Shown piece by piece: positions 36,252 to 45,507 of a stretch of 64,000 nucleotides of DNA (the first letter of the stretch is position 1; each line of letters begins with the position of its first letter). The translations under genes and the position numbers were made by a program. Origin of the DNA: Caecibacter massiliensis (GTDB lineage Bacteria; Bacillota; Negativicutes; Veillonellales; Megasphaeraceae); contig LT608311.1 in assembly GCA_900095875.1 (NCBI GenBank), positions 2,450,774-2,514,773 of the forward strand. The letters run 5' to 3'. Under the pieces are notes generated by a model. It did no database searches. It saw only the letters and a program-made list of their open reading frames with translations, and had not been told where the DNA came from.

Positions 36252-36746
36252 ATGAGCCGCACAAAGGAAGAATTACAGGGAGTTACGTCTTTGGGAAATC
36301 AGCATACAGCCTATACGTTCGATTATGATCCATCACTGTTGGAAACGTTTATTAATAAACATCCCGGCCGGGATTATTTCGTCAAGTTCAACTGTCCCGA
36401 ATTTACCAGTCTCTGCCCCAAGACGGGACAGCCCGATTACGCTACTTTGTATATTTCGTATGTACCGGACCAGCGGATGGTAGAAAGCAAATCGCTGAAG
36501 CTCTATCTGTTTAGTTTCCGCAATCACGGGGACTTCCACGAAGACTGTGTCAACATCATCATGGACGACCTGATCCATGCCATGGACCCGAAATACATTG
36601 AGGTGTGGGGGAAATTCCTGCCCCGTGGCGGCATCAGCATCGACCCGTACTGCAATTACGGCCGTGCCGGGACTCCCTGGGAGCAGGTAGCCTGGCAGCG
36701 CCTGTCTCAGCACGATCTCTATCCGGAAACCATCGACAACCGTTGA
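36252..36746 (+). CDS. queF: NADPH-dependent 7-cyano-7-deazaguanine reductase QueF
   Basis: The 164-residue enzyme reduces preQ0 to preQ1 for queuosine in tRNA. It shows [11 protein letters not shown] near residue 40, with the covalent cysteine that attacks the nitrile, and the [20 protein letters not shown] motif near 78. AAAGGAG precedes its ATG. It is separate from other queuosine genes here. Queuosine bears on tRNA modification only; no riboswitch was recognised upstream. Confidence 0.96.
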   Translation: MSRTKEELQGVTSLGNQHTAYTFDYDPSLLETFINKHPGRDYFVKFNCPEFTSLCPKTGQPDYATLYISYVPDQRMVESKSLKLYLFSFRNHGDFHEDCVNIIMDDLIHAMDPKYIEVWGKFLPRGGISIDPYCNYGRAGTPWEQVAWQRLSQHDLYPETIDNR

Positions 36747-36788
36747 CAGATACTTTCAGGTTACGGTTTTGTCTCAGTTTTTCTGCCA

Positions 36789-36819
36789 TTGACAGAAATT
36801 GGAAAAGATATGGTATAAT
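36789..36819 (+). promoter_or_regulatory. Strong candidate promoter
   Basis: Perfect TTGACA (36789-36794) and TATAAT (36814-36819) with an extended TGG before the -10; the 19-bp spacer is long but the extended -10 compensates. Confidence 0.65.
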
Positions 36820-36863
36820 AGAACAAACGATAGTTCATAGTAAACATAAAGGCGGTGTTCTTC

Positions 36864-37247
36864 TTGAAAATGAAAAAAATACTGGCTGCCCTGGTTTTGT
36901 CCCTGGCTGTATCCGTTACGGCTTTTGCCAAGGAAGAAGTGTGGCAGTACAATCAGTTTACGACTATTGATATGAGCTCAGCGAAGATTTCCTATCCGGC
37001 AGGCATGCAGACTCTTACCTTCCATACGGTAGAAAAAGCTGGTGATTCGACGGATTACTGCACCTATGTCTACAACGTGGATGAACAGACCATCCAGCTC
37101 AAGGAAATGGTAACAAAGACGAAAAAGAGCAAGTATAAAAGCAGTTTTTATCCCGAATCCATCAAGAACGGCAATAATGTCATCAAGGCACGGGCCCGCA
37201 TGGCCGATGAAGTACTGCAGAAAGTACTGGAAAAACTCAATAAATAA
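36864..37247 (+). CDS. Hypothetical exported protein
   Basis: A 127-residue protein with a signal peptide (KKILAALVLSLAVSVTAFA, cleaved near residue 21) and a small mature domain without recognised motifs; one cysteine is present. A TTG start at 36864 fits the AAAGGCGG spacing (8 bases) better than the ATG at 36870. It has its own strong promoter and terminator, implying a well-expressed periplasmic protein. Confidence 0.7.
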   Translation: MKMKKILAALVLSLAVSVTAFAKEEVWQYNQFTTIDMSSAKISYPAGMQTLTFHTVEKAGDSTDYCTYVYNVDEQTIQLKEMVTKTKKSKYKSSFYPESIKNGNNVIKARARMADEVLQKVLEKLNK

Positions 37248-37254
37248 CAAAATG

Positions 37255-37299
37255 GAAGCGGCCGCATTACGTGTTTATGCTTAATGCGGCCGCTTCTTT
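37255..37299. terminator. Perfect 15-bp bidirectional terminator
   Basis: GAAGCGGCCGCATTA (37255-37269) and TAATGCGGCCGCTTC (37282-37296) form a perfect stem between convergent genes, with TTTT after it on the plus side. Confidence 0.9.
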
Positions 37300-37320
37300 T
37301 CTGCGTCTATATGTATGTGG

Positions 37321-38427
37321 TTATTTTCCTTTGATGCAGATGCGCAGCCACCGCGGCAGTGTAGCTTTGGTGACGACGATGGAAAAGGCGATGGCCAGGA
37401 GAGTTACGATGCAGTAGATGGCCATGATGTACAGACTGCGCAGGAAAATATGAAAGTGAGATGCCAGATGGGTGAGCAGTGCCAGAAACAGGGGATGGAC
37501 CAGATAGATGGGATAGGAGTAATCGCCCAGGAGAGAAAACACTTTATCCACCGCACGCGGCACGGGACGGCATTGCCACCAGTACAGGCAGAACAGCATC
37601 GTAGACAAAGTATAAACCATTCCTACCGGACTGAGCTGGTGGATGGTAAACACGGCAGACAGGGCATCATAGCCCTTATAGTACATGATGCCGTAATAAG
37701 CGGCCAGCATGCCTGCTGTGGAAAGCCCCTGGAAGAGATTGACCAGAAGTCCGTGATTTTTAAGCCAGTCGCAGACGGCGGAAAAGTGTTCTGCCGTAAA
37801 AGCGCCGAACAGGAAGATGAACAGATAATGAAGGACGACGTAATTGAGGCGGTAATTGAAGGCATCCTGCAGAATCGGGCTGGCAAAATGAAAATTCCAG
37901 ATATAACTGGAATAGAAGTTAAATATCATGTTGGCGAAAAAGAGAATGGTAAAGGACAGGGCCGGTTTCTTATCCATCCAGCGCAAAAGGGGCCGCCAGA
38001 GGGGCATGAGGAAATAGAACCACAGGAGAATGACGAGAAAATAGATGTGATACATGGCCAGGCCGTACCAGAGTGTACGGATGAACTGTCCGGGATGGAA
38101 CAGAGTAAAATTATGGCCGATGACGGAAACGTACAACATGTAAAATAAGGACCAAGAGAGGTAAGGGATTAGGACCGTGCGCAGGCGGCGCTTCAGGTAC
38201 TCTTTGTATACAAAGGGCTGATTGAGAGGCTGGCTGAGGAACATGCCGAAAGCGGACAGGAAAAAAAAGGCCGGAACGGAAAAGCGGGAGAGAATTTCCA
38301 GCACGGCGACCAGTCCCAGATTGGGAGAGGGGCTGAGAAGGGCTACGGAGCCGACGTGGATCCCGATGACTCCCAGCATACAAAGGCCACGCATATAATT
38401 AATAGACTGTATAAAACGTTTTGACAT
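37321..38427 (-). CDS. Acyltransferase 3 family membrane protein
   Basis: The 368-residue integral membrane protein has about ten spans and the Acyl_transf_3 pattern: an INYMRGLCMLGVIGIHVG segment near residue 8 with the conserved Arg and His, PAFFFLSAFGMFL, then YLVHPLF near the C-terminus. Such enzymes O-acetylate or acylate surface sugars. The start at 38427 follows GAGG by six bases. The acceptor is unknown. Confidence 0.85.
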   Translation of the reverse strand: MSKRFIQSINYMRGLCMLGVIGIHVGSVALLSPSPNLGLVAVLEILSRFSVPAFFFLSAFGMFLSQPLNQPFVYKEYLKRRLRTVLIPYLSWSLFYMLYVSVIGHNFTLFHPGQFIRTLWYGLAMYHIYFLVILLWFYFLMPLWRPLLRWMDKKPALSFTILFFANMIFNFYSSYIWNFHFASPILQDAFNYRLNYVVLHYLFIFLFGAFTAEHFSAVCDWLKNHGLLVNLFQGLSTAGMLAAYYGIMYYKGYDALSAVFTIHQLSPVGMVYTLSTMLFCLYWWQCRPVPRAVDKVFSLLGDYSYPIYLVHPLFLALLTHLASHFHIFLRSLYIMAIYCIVTLLAIAFSIVVTKATLPRWLRICIKGK

Positions 38428-38550
38428 CTCGCACCTCATTCATATAAGTTTGCACTAGATACTTTCAGCTTTTTATTGTATCATATTTTAAGACACATGT
38501 AGAGATAGTTAAGAGAGGGTTTCCATCCTCTTAGAAGGAGACATGGCGCA

Positions 38551-38949
38551 ATGAGCATTTTCTATTATGTACCAGCTGTCCTTGGCGTGCTGTTCATCGG
38601 TATCGGCACCTGGCATGGCTGGCGGCTGCGTGCCCTGACGAGACATTGTACGGTTCCGGCAACGGGTACGGTGGTGCAGTTTGACGTACAGAAAAATAAA
38701 AGCGGCGATATGTATTACCCCGTCATCCGCTTTCAGGCGGGAGCAGAGCAGTATACGGCCCGCTATACCTTCGGCAACAGTGAGTGGAGCTTTGAAGCTG
38801 GCGATACCGTCGATATCCGCTACAATCCGCAAAAACCGGAAGAAATCTATTTGTATCACGAACAGACGACGCTGCAGCAGTATGCCAGTCCGTTCATGAT
38901 CATTGTCGGCGGCTTGATATTTATTGCAACTTATTATATTACAATATAA
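38551..38949 (+). CDS. DUF3592 membrane protein
   Basis: The 132-residue protein has two membrane spans (residues ~5-23 and ~112-130) flanking a soluble DUF3592 domain with YYPVIRFQAGAEQYTAR and GDTVDIRYNP. Function unknown. AAGGAG precedes its ATG. It is 12 bp ahead of folE, so it may share the folate transcript. Confidence 0.8.
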   Translation: MSIFYYVPAVLGVLFIGIGTWHGWRLRALTRHCTVPATGTVVQFDVQKNKSGDMYYPVIRFQAGAEQYTARYTFGNSEWSFEAGDTVDIRYNPQKPEEIYLYHEQTTLQQYASPFMIIVGGLIFIATYYITI

Positions 38950-38961
38950 GGAAGTATAGTC

Positions 38962-39570
38962 ATGACTGATTTTTCAAAACATATGACGGAGCAGACTGAA
39001 GTGAACGAAAAGGCCGTACAGGCCGCGGGAGATTTTCTGCAGGCTCTGGGACTGGACCTCAAACAACTCGGCATGGAAAAAACACCGTACAGGGTAGCTA
39101 TGGCCTTTTCCCATTTCTTTTCTGGTTTGAAAGAAAATCCGGAAAACTGCTGGGGTGAATTAATCCCTACCCAGTCGGACGGGCTGGTTGCCGTACGCAA
39201 CATCCGGTTTTATTCCATGTGTGAACATCACCTGCTGCCTTTTTTTGGCATCGTTCACATCGCGTATTATCCGGCAGAAGGCAAAATAGCCGGGTTTGGC
39301 CACTTTGCCGAAGTGGTAGACGTACTGGCCCGCAGACCGCAGCTTCAGGAACGGTTTACCTATGAAATATGTAAAGCCGTTCAGGATGGACTGGGGGCCA
39401 GAGGTGCCCTGGTCATCGTCCGGGGGACTCATTTGTGCCTTTCCATGCGCAATCATCTGGGCGGCGATTCAGATATTATTACCCAGGCCGGGCTGGGATG
39501 TCTGGCCGACGGTACCGATGCAGGGCATCAGGCATGGAAACTGCTTATGGAAGGGGATGCACAGGAATGA
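38962..39570 (+). CDS. folE: GTP cyclohydrolase I
   Basis: The 202-residue enzyme opens GTP to dihydroneopterin triphosphate, the first step of folate synthesis. Zinc ligands are in SMCEHHLLPFFG near residue 83 and a downstream cysteine in GTHLCLSMR near 157. The ATG overlaps nothing; the stop overlaps the folP ATG. First of four consecutive folate genes. Confidence 0.95.
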   Translation: MTDFSKHMTEQTEVNEKAVQAAGDFLQALGLDLKQLGMEKTPYRVAMAFSHFFSGLKENPENCWGELIPTQSDGLVAVRNIRFYSMCEHHLLPFFGIVHIAYYPAEGKIAGFGHFAEVVDVLARRPQLQERFTYEICKAVQDGLGARGALVIVRGTHLCLSMRNHLGGDSDIITQAGLGCLADGTDAGHQAWKLLMEGDAQE

Positions 39571-40406
39571 CAAGACAACATCGCACGTATCACTGGAAAG
39601 ATGGCAAGACTCTTACTGTCGGGGATAAGACATTGATTATGGGCATATTGAATTATACGCCCGATTCCTTTTCGGACGGCGGGAGCTGGAATGACGTGGA
39701 TAAGGCTCTTCACCATATGGAAGATATGGTAGCGGCCGGTGCCGATATCATCGACATTGGCGTCGAATCATCACGGCCGGGATTTACCCCTATTTCGGCA
39801 GAGGAAGAGATCAGCCGACTGGAACCCATCCTGCGCCGCCTCGTATCAGACTGCCCGGTTCCCGTATCGGTCGATACCTACAAGGCCAAGACGGCACATT
39901 ATGCCATGTCCTGCGGTGCCCACATCATGAATGATATATGGGGACTGCAATACGCCCCGGAACCGGGAGAAATGGCTGCCGTCGCCGCTGAATTCGACGT
40001 GCCGGTCATCGTCATGCACAATCAGGATGGGACGGAATACGGCGATATCATAGGCGATATGAAGGCTTTTTTTGCCCGCTCCGTAGCTATTGCCGACGCT
40101 GCCGGTGTCAGCCGTGATAACATTATTACTGATCCGGGAATCGGGTTTGGCAAGACGTTTGAACAGAATGTGTACGTCATAAAACATCTCCGTGAACTGA
40201 CGGACCTGCCTTATCCGCTGCTTCTCGGTACGAGCCGTAAAGGGTTCATCGGACGCATCCTGGATCTTCCTGTGACAGAACGCATGGAAGGAACAGGTGC
40301 AACCTGTGTAGCCGGTGTACTCGACGGGGCGGCTATCGTCCGTGTCCATGACGTCGGACCTATAGCACGCATGTGTAAAATGGCCGATGCATTACGGCCG
40401 GAATAG
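39567..40406 (+). CDS. folP: Dihydropteroate synthase
   Basis: The 279-residue TIM-barrel enzyme joins the pterin pyrophosphate to p-aminobenzoate; it is the sulfonamide target. It has MGILNYTPDSFSDGG near residue 22, IDIGVESSRPG near 67, DPGIGFGKT near 188 and LLGTSRKGFIG near 216. The ATG at 39567 overlaps the folE TGA by 4 bases (ATGA) and is preferred over the longer upstream reading frame. Confidence 0.95.
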   Translation: MTRQHRTYHWKDGKTLTVGDKTLIMGILNYTPDSFSDGGSWNDVDKALHHMEDMVAAGADIIDIGVESSRPGFTPISAEEEISRLEPILRRLVSDCPVPVSVDTYKAKTAHYAMSCGAHIMNDIWGLQYAPEPGEMAAVAAEFDVPVIVMHNQDGTEYGDIIGDMKAFFARSVAIADAAGVSRDNIITDPGIGFGKTFEQNVYVIKHLRELTDLPYPLLLGTSRKGFIGRILDLPVTERMEGTGATCVAGVLDGAAIVRVHDVGPIARMCKMADALRPE

Positions 40407-40424
40407 ATGGATAAGGAGATTCCT

Positions 40425-40787
40425 ATGGATAAAATAGTATTAAAAGGATTGCATTTTTATGGATATCACGGCGTATTTCCGGAAGAAACGAGAAAGGGGC
40501 AGCCTTTTTCCGTCGATCTGGTCATGGAACTGGATACAAGCGATGCCGTACAAAGTGACAGTATTAAAGATACGGTAGATTATAGTGCCGTCTATACGAC
40601 AGTACAGGAAATCGTCGAAGGCAGGCCATACAAACTGATCGAAAAAGTAGCTGCCGTTATTGCCGATACGGTACTTGATACGTATCACAGGATACAGGCG
40701 GTGGAAGTGACACTCCACAAGCCGCAGGCGCCCATTGACGGTCATTTTGATGATGTGACCTTTGTCATCAGGCGGAGCCGGTCGTGA
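40425..40787 (+). CDS. folB: Dihydroneopterin aldolase
   Basis: The 120-residue enzyme cleaves dihydroneopterin to 6-hydroxymethyl-dihydropterin and glycolaldehyde. It shows the YGYHGVFPEE motif near residue 9 and a conserved Lys in KLIEKVAA near 72. The ATG at 40425 follows AAGGAG. Its stop overlaps the folK GTG. Confidence 0.94.
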   Translation: MDKIVLKGLHFYGYHGVFPEETRKGQPFSVDLVMELDTSDAVQSDSIKDTVDYSAVYTTVQEIVEGRPYKLIEKVAAVIADTVLDTYHRIQAVEVTLHKPQAPIDGHFDDVTFVIRRSRS

Positions 40788-41263
40788 TCAGGGTCTATCT
40801 GAGCCTGGGTGCCAATCTGGGCAGACGGAAGGAAACGCTGCAGCAGGCGGTCCGTGCCATATCGGCTCTTGACGGGGTGCGTCTGGCTGCTGTATCATCC
40901 TTTTATGAAACTCCGCCCTGGGGAAAAGAGAATCAGCCGCCGTTCATCAATGCGGCAGCACTGGCAGAGACATCGCTCCCTGTCGTGGAATTTCTCCGGA
41001 AGTGTCAGGCTGTGGAAACGGCATTGGGCCGGGTACGGCACGAAAAATGGGGAGCCCGCACGATCGATATAGACCTCGTGTACAGTCCTGACGTGACCTG
41101 CCGGACCGCAGAGCTGACACTGCCCCATCCATATCTGACACAGCGGGCTTTTGTCCTCGTGCCATTGCAGGAAATTGCCCCTCATCTGACGATAGGGGGA
41201 ACTGATATCGGACAACTGCTGATAAAGCTGCCCGAACGCAGGCAGATTATTAAAATAGAATAG
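40784..41263 (+). CDS. folK: 2-amino-4-hydroxy-6-hydroxymethyldihydropteridine pyrophosphokinase
   Basis: The 159-residue enzyme pyrophosphorylates 6-hydroxymethyl-dihydropterin using ATP. Motifs are LSLGANLGRR near residue 5, YETPPWG near 43 and WGARTIDIDLV near 88. It starts with GTG overlapping the folB stop (GTGA). It completes the folE-P-B-K operon. Confidence 0.95.
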   Translation: MIRVYLSLGANLGRRKETLQQAVRAISALDGVRLAAVSSFYETPPWGKENQPPFINAAALAETSLPVVEFLRKCQAVETALGRVRHEKWGARTIDIDLVYSPDVTCRTAELTLPHPYLTQRAFVLVPLQEIAPHLTIGGTDIGQLLIKLPERRQIIKIE

Positions 41264-41272
41264 GAGAAGATT

Positions 41273-41941
41273 ATGGAAAAGATACTGATTGCCGATGATG
41301 AACAATTGATGAGGCAGCTGGTCATTGATTTTTTAAAACCAGAAGGCTATGAAATCGTAGAAGCTGCTGATGGAAAAGAAGCATTGGAAAAATACCGGTC
41401 AGAACATCCGGATCTGATTCTTCTCGATGTCATGATGCCTGGATACGACGGGTGGACGGTCTGCCGGGAAATCCGCCGGGAATCGACTGTACCTATTATG
41501 ATGCTGACGGCGAAAGGTGAAGAAATAGACCAGCTCTTTGCCTACGATCTGGGTGTCGATGAATATATAACCAAACCTTTCAGCCCCAAAATTCTCGTAG
41601 CCAAAATAAAAGCGCTGCTGCGCCGCGTACAGGCTGAAGAAGAACAACCCCAGGCGGCTGAAGGTGTATCTATTGACCGAGATGCCCGTCAGGTCGTCAT
41701 CGATGGCAAAAACGTTGATCTCAGTCCGACAGAATATAAACTGCTCAACTATCTCATGACCAATGCCGGCAAAGCGCTGAGCCGCCGCCAGATTCTCAAT
41801 AAAGTCTGGAATTATGAATATTACGGCGATCTTCGCACGGTTGATACGCATATTAACAGACTGCGCATTAAACTCGGTGACAAAGGATATGTCATTAAAA
41901 CCGTACGTGGTTACGGGTACCGTTACGAAGCGTCGAAATGA
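41273..41941 (+). CDS. OmpR-family response regulator
   Basis: The 222-residue regulator has a receiver domain (residues 1-118) with acidic ADDEQ, the phosphorylated Asp in LILLDVMMPG (~51), Thr/Ala in MLTAKG (~79) and Lys in YITKPF (~101), then an OmpR-type winged helix (~130-220, ending VRGYGYR). The histidine kinase start overlaps its stop. It lies 9 bp after folK, so it may be read with the folate genes. The stimulus is unknown. Confidence 0.93.
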   Translation: MEKILIADDEQLMRQLVIDFLKPEGYEIVEAADGKEALEKYRSEHPDLILLDVMMPGYDGWTVCREIRRESTVPIMMLTAKGEEIDQLFAYDLGVDEYITKPFSPKILVAKIKALLRRVQAEEEQPQAAEGVSIDRDARQVVIDGKNVDLSPTEYKLLNYLMTNAGKALSRRQILNKVWNYEYYGDLRTVDTHINRLRIKLGDKGYVIKTVRGYGYRYEASK

Positions 41942-43491
41942 TGAAGATATCACTGCGCAAAAAAACATGCTTTTTCCTTGCTGCCTTTACGATTTTGTCG
42001 GCGCTGCTGCTCATGCTGGCTATTGGGATAGGTTTTAAGACTTTTTATCTGGAATACAGGAAGGACACACTTATATCTATGTCCAAGGATATCGGCCGCA
42101 TGTACCACGAAGCCGGGACCGATAATACAGAACAGTTCGACCGCCTTAGCCAGCAGAACAGTTCTGTCATTTATATCGTGGACAATCAGCATCTTGTGTA
42201 TTCATCCATGCCGAACCGGAAAGCTGTACTGGGAAGACCGTCATTCAAGGGACAGCAGGAATTTACTGCCCCAGGACTGAAAAGGCTCAATCCCGATGGG
42301 GAAGAGCAGCCGATGAAAGAGCCACGGCATGTCACCATCATGCGCAAACTGTTCAATGGCGAAGCCTTAAGCCAGGATGAAACTAATGAAATTTACATTG
42401 ACGGCCGGGACGATCACATGCGATTCATCAGTTATGTCTATCCTGTAGACGAAGACCGTAATAGTTACGTTATTGTTTCCCAACCGCTGGAACCACTGGA
42501 AGCGACCGTTGTCGTCGTGCAGAATTTCGTTGCATTGTGCGGTATCATATGGCTGTTTGTTGCCATCATCGGTTCCATTCTGTTTACCAATGCCCTGACG
42601 AAACCGTTGATTCATCTGAAAAAGCTGTCTGTTGCTATGGCCCATCTCGACTTTTCCCATAAATGGATGAATACGCGCAATGATGAAATCGGGGAACTGG
42701 GCCAGAGCCTGAATAATTTGTCTAATCAGCTGAATACGGCCCTTACAGAGCTCAAACAGGCAAATAGCGAACTGGAAGTACAGCTAAAAAAAGCCAATGA
42801 AGTGGAAAAGATGCGTAAAGAATTTATTTCTGCTGTGTCTCATGAGCTGAAGACGCCACTGGCCCTTATCCAGGGATATGCCGAAGGGCTGGACAGCCTC
42901 GATGTGGATGAATCGACGAGGCAGCATTACTGCAAGGTCATACACAGTGAGACGATGAAGATGGATCATCTGGTGAAGGACCTGCTCAACCTGTCACGGC
43001 TGGAAACGGGAACGTTCCGCATTGATATGACGGAGTTTGATTTCCGGGCTCTCGTAGAAGAAGCGCATTGTCGTTTCGAAGGGGTCCTGAGGGAAAAAGA
43101 AATTCAGTTTTCGTGCTGCCTGCCTGAAGAAATGGTTGTCTACGCTGATCCGGAACGCATTGATACAGTCCTTAGCAATTTCCTTTCCAATGCTATCGAC
43201 TATACGGAAAACGGACGACGTATTATTCTTTCTGCCGTCCGTTCGGGAGACCGTTATACCATAAGCATCTACAATCAGGGAATCCAGATACCGGAGCAGG
43301 ACCTGAGCCGCGTCTGGGAACCGTTCTATAAAGTAGATGCCGCCAGGACCCGCAAATCCCAGCGTATTTTTGGCGGTCATGGTCTGGGCTTGGGAATCGT
43401 GGCAGCCTTATTGAAACTGCACCATGAAACGTATGGCGTGTACAATGAACCGGACGGCGTGACATTCTGGTTTACCTTGAAAGCCTGCTGA
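41938..43491 (+). CDS. Sensor histidine kinase (HAMP, HisKA, HATPase)
   Basis: The 517-residue inner-membrane kinase has two spans (~12-30 and ~192-215) enclosing a ~160-residue periplasmic sensor domain, a HAMP linker (~216-270), a coiled coil, the phosphoacceptor in FISAVSHELKTPLAL (His ~302), the N box LSNFLSNAIDYTENG, and a C-terminal GHGLGLGIV. All catalytic boxes are present. Its ATG overlaps the response regulator stop (ATGATGA). It is followed by hairpin copy B. What it senses cannot be read from sequence. Confidence 0.93.
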   Translation: MMKISLRKKTCFFLAAFTILSALLLMLAIGIGFKTFYLEYRKDTLISMSKDIGRMYHEAGTDNTEQFDRLSQQNSSVIYIVDNQHLVYSSMPNRKAVLGRPSFKGQQEFTAPGLKRLNPDGEEQPMKEPRHVTIMRKLFNGEALSQDETNEIYIDGRDDHMRFISYVYPVDEDRNSYVIVSQPLEPLEATVVVVQNFVALCGIIWLFVAIIGSILFTNALTKPLIHLKKLSVAMAHLDFSHKWMNTRNDEIGELGQSLNNLSNQLNTALTELKQANSELEVQLKKANEVEKMRKEFISAVSHELKTPLALIQGYAEGLDSLDVDESTRQHYCKVIHSETMKMDHLVKDLLNLSRLETGTFRIDMTEFDFRALVEEAHCRFEGVLREKEIQFSCCLPEEMVVYADPERIDTVLSNFLSNAIDYTENGRRIILSAVRSGDRYTISIYNQGIQIPEQDLSRVWEPFYKVDAARTRKSQRIFGGHGLGLGIVAALLKLHHETYGVYNEPDGVTFWFTLKAC

Positions 43492-43540
43492 TTCGTTTCA
43501 TTCGGATGACTGTCGAAAAATTGCTATGAACGGCAAATAA

Positions 43541-43594
43541 AGGAGGCCGCAGCAAAATGAATGGTTCATGTCATTATGCTGCGGTCTCCTTTTG
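43541..43594. terminator. Repeated-family hairpin, copy B
   Basis: AGGAGGCCGCAGCAAAATGA (43541-43560) faces TCATTATGCTGCGGTCTCCT (43571-43590), 18 of 20 positions paired, followed by TTTT. It lies between the convergent kinase gene and the small minus-strand gene. Confidence 0.85.
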
Positions 43595-43596
43595 CA

Positions 43597-43827
43597 TTAA
43601 AACGATTTTTTTCCAAGTGTAGGATGACTGCACGGCTTCAGTGTCAGATGGCCGACGAGATAGCCTGCTTCTTCCAGGGGAATATCTTCCCGGGAACCAT
43701 CGTGTTCATACACGCAGAGTGGATGTTCCGTGCCGACTTCGCCACCGGGCAGATAGATGTATTCGTTATTTTCTTTATCGCCGAAGATGAACCCGGCTAA
43801 TAGATGTTTCTGGGCAATCTGGCTCAT
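43597..43827 (-). CDS. Small hypothetical protein
   Basis: A 76-residue protein of unrecognised family with LAGFIFGDKENNEYIYLPGG near residue 11 and two His/Cys-type residues near the C-terminus. It is supported as a gene by GGAG seven bases before its ATG and by a 4-bp overlap with the upstream metallophosphoesterase. It ends at hairpin copy B. Function unknown. Confidence 0.6.
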   Translation of the reverse strand: MSQIAQKHLLAGFIFGDKENNEYIYLPGGEVGTEHPLCVYEHDGSREDIPLEEAGYLVGHLTLKPCSHPTLGKKSF

Positions 43828-44552
43828 GGTTCTTCTCCTTTATCATCAAATGTAATTTCCAGCAGCTGGCAGTCCCGGTAATCGGCAGAGACGAGCTGCA
43901 GCAATGTCCCGTTATATCTGCGGGGGAACATGGTGTTGGGCTGCATGCCGTGGAGATGGCCGAACACGCACAGAGGAACGTGATACTTTTCCAGAAGCTC
44001 TGTAAAACCGCTGGGTCTTGTCAGATCACAGACCGGCGGGTAGTGGAGAAGCAGAATCGTGTGCTCACAATTCAGTGCTGCCGCTTCCTGCAGGCACCGT
44101 TCGACGCGGAGCAGTTCCCGGCGGTAAGGTTTGGCGTCTTTTTCTTCATGATAGTGGATGTCGCCGGGGCAGACCCAGCCATGAGTACCGCAGACAGCGA
44201 TGCGGCCTTCGTCGAGAGTGACGGTGCTGCCGTATAAGTAGTGCATGCCCTTTCCTTCATCGAGGCGGTTTAACTTGCCGGCACTTTCCCACCAGTAATC
44301 GTGATTGCCGCGGATGATATATTTCGTGCCGGGAAGTTCCCGGATTTCGTCGAGATCTTCCTGAGCTTCTTTAAGATGCATGGCCCACGATGTATCACCG
44401 GCGATGAGGACGGCGTCGTCTTCATGGACACGGCTGAGCCAGTCTTCCCGGATCCGCTGCCAGTGATTGATCCAGCGGGGACCAAAGACCTCCATGGGCT
44501 TTTTAGGCGGGTTGCCGGACAGATGTAAATCACCGATTGCAAATAAACGCAT
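43824..44552 (-). CDS. Metallophosphoesterase
   Basis: The 242-residue calcineurin-type phosphoesterase has the metal motifs AIGDLHLSG near residue 5, LIAGDTSWA near 49, RGNHDYWW near 80, LLLHYPP near 168 and VFGHLHGM near 196. Family members hydrolyse phosphodiesters or phosphomonoesters; its substrate is unknown. It is the middle gene of a three-gene minus-strand unit. Confidence 0.9.
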   Translation of the reverse strand: MRLFAIGDLHLSGNPPKKPMEVFGPRWINHWQRIREDWLSRVHEDDAVLIAGDTSWAMHLKEAQEDLDEIRELPGTKYIIRGNHDYWWESAGKLNRLDEGKGMHYLYGSTVTLDEGRIAVCGTHGWVCPGDIHYHEEKDAKPYRRELLRVERCLQEAAALNCEHTILLLHYPPVCDLTRPSGFTELLEKYHVPLCVFGHLHGMQPNTMFPRRYNGTLLQLVSADYRDCQLLEITFDDKGEEP

Positions 44553-44555
44553 ATA

Positions 44556-45347
44556 TTATTTCCTTTCCGATAAAATGGTACGCAGTTTTTCTATAACCCG
44601 CTGCTGATGTCCCTTGTTGGCGACCTGGGCAATCATATATCCTACGTACAGCGGATTGGTAAGAAAACGTGGGACTATTTTGACAAAGAGCCGGCTGTCA
44701 CCGGGAAAATCGTAGAAAAAGATGTTATAGCTTTCGTTGCGCCACACGAAATCGTGGATGAAGTAGTGGGCGACGAGCTGCATATAGCGAACGAACTCTG
44801 GCAGTTTTTCCTTGTTTTCAAGAATCAGGTTGACTTCATAAAAGCCGATGATGGGACGGGTTGAAAGATTGATTTCCAGACCGTCTTCTTCGATGATGGG
44901 CGTCCCCAGGAGATGGTAGAGCTTGATGTCGTCATGATAATCATAGTTTTCAAATCCGACTATCTGGGAATGGGGATGATGAATAGTTCCACCGGACATG
45001 TAACCGTGATTCCTGTAAAAAACGACGGAACGGAAGCGCCCCATTTCTTTGACCTGCTGCCACTTTTCCAGACCGAAATCGATGAGCTTTGTGGCATAAT
45101 CCGGCGTATATTCACAAAATTCACCGTCGCAGTCGTCACTTTCGATGATTAGTGTCTGCCAGGAATCCTTGAGGACCGGATAGGCATTTTCCAGCCATAT
45201 CATGTGTCCCCGCGTTTCCATGATGTTTTTTAAATGTGCCACATCGCAGAACGGGCAGTACGACGCGTCGCGGTGCACCGTATCCGGCTTTGTCCTGCCC
45301 AGGTCCAGATTGTATATCAATGTATGTAATGACGGATTGTGTTCCAT
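44556..45347 (-). CDS. DUF4931 / galactose-1-phosphate uridylyltransferase-like protein
   Basis: The 263-residue protein looks like a HIT-superfamily nucleotidyltransferase: CPFC near residue 31 as a zinc motif and the HHPHSQIVGF motif near 133, matching the His-x-His-x-Gln of GalT. DUF4931 proteins have been annotated this way in Firmicutes. Whether it transfers UMP to a sugar phosphate is untested. It is the first gene of a minus-strand trio; no galactose genes are nearby. Confidence 0.75.
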   Translation of the reverse strand: MEHNPSLHTLIYNLDLGRTKPDTVHRDASYCPFCDVAHLKNIMETRGHMIWLENAYPVLKDSWQTLIIESDDCDGEFCEYTPDYATKLIDFGLEKWQQVKEMGRFRSVVFYRNHGYMSGGTIHHPHSQIVGFENYDYHDDIKLYHLLGTPIIEEDGLEINLSTRPIIGFYEVNLILENKEKLPEFVRYMQLVAHYFIHDFVWRNESYNIFFYDFPGDSRLFVKIVPRFLTNPLYVGYMIAQVANKGHQQRVIEKLRTILSERK

Positions 45348-45507
45348 TATGACGGACTCCTTTACTAATACCTACCGTATATTGTAGCATAGAGATACGC
45401 TTTTTCAAATACGATATATGGCAGGGGATGTGGTATAATATAAAGCACCGGAGCCAGACTGGCATTCCGATGTGATTACATTGAAAAAACAGAGGTATGA
45501 ACCGTTT

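Noticed and set aside
37315-38148. Plus-strand frame opposite the acyltransferase
   Set aside because: Antisense to a membrane protein with recognisable motifs and start; it has no ribosome binding site.
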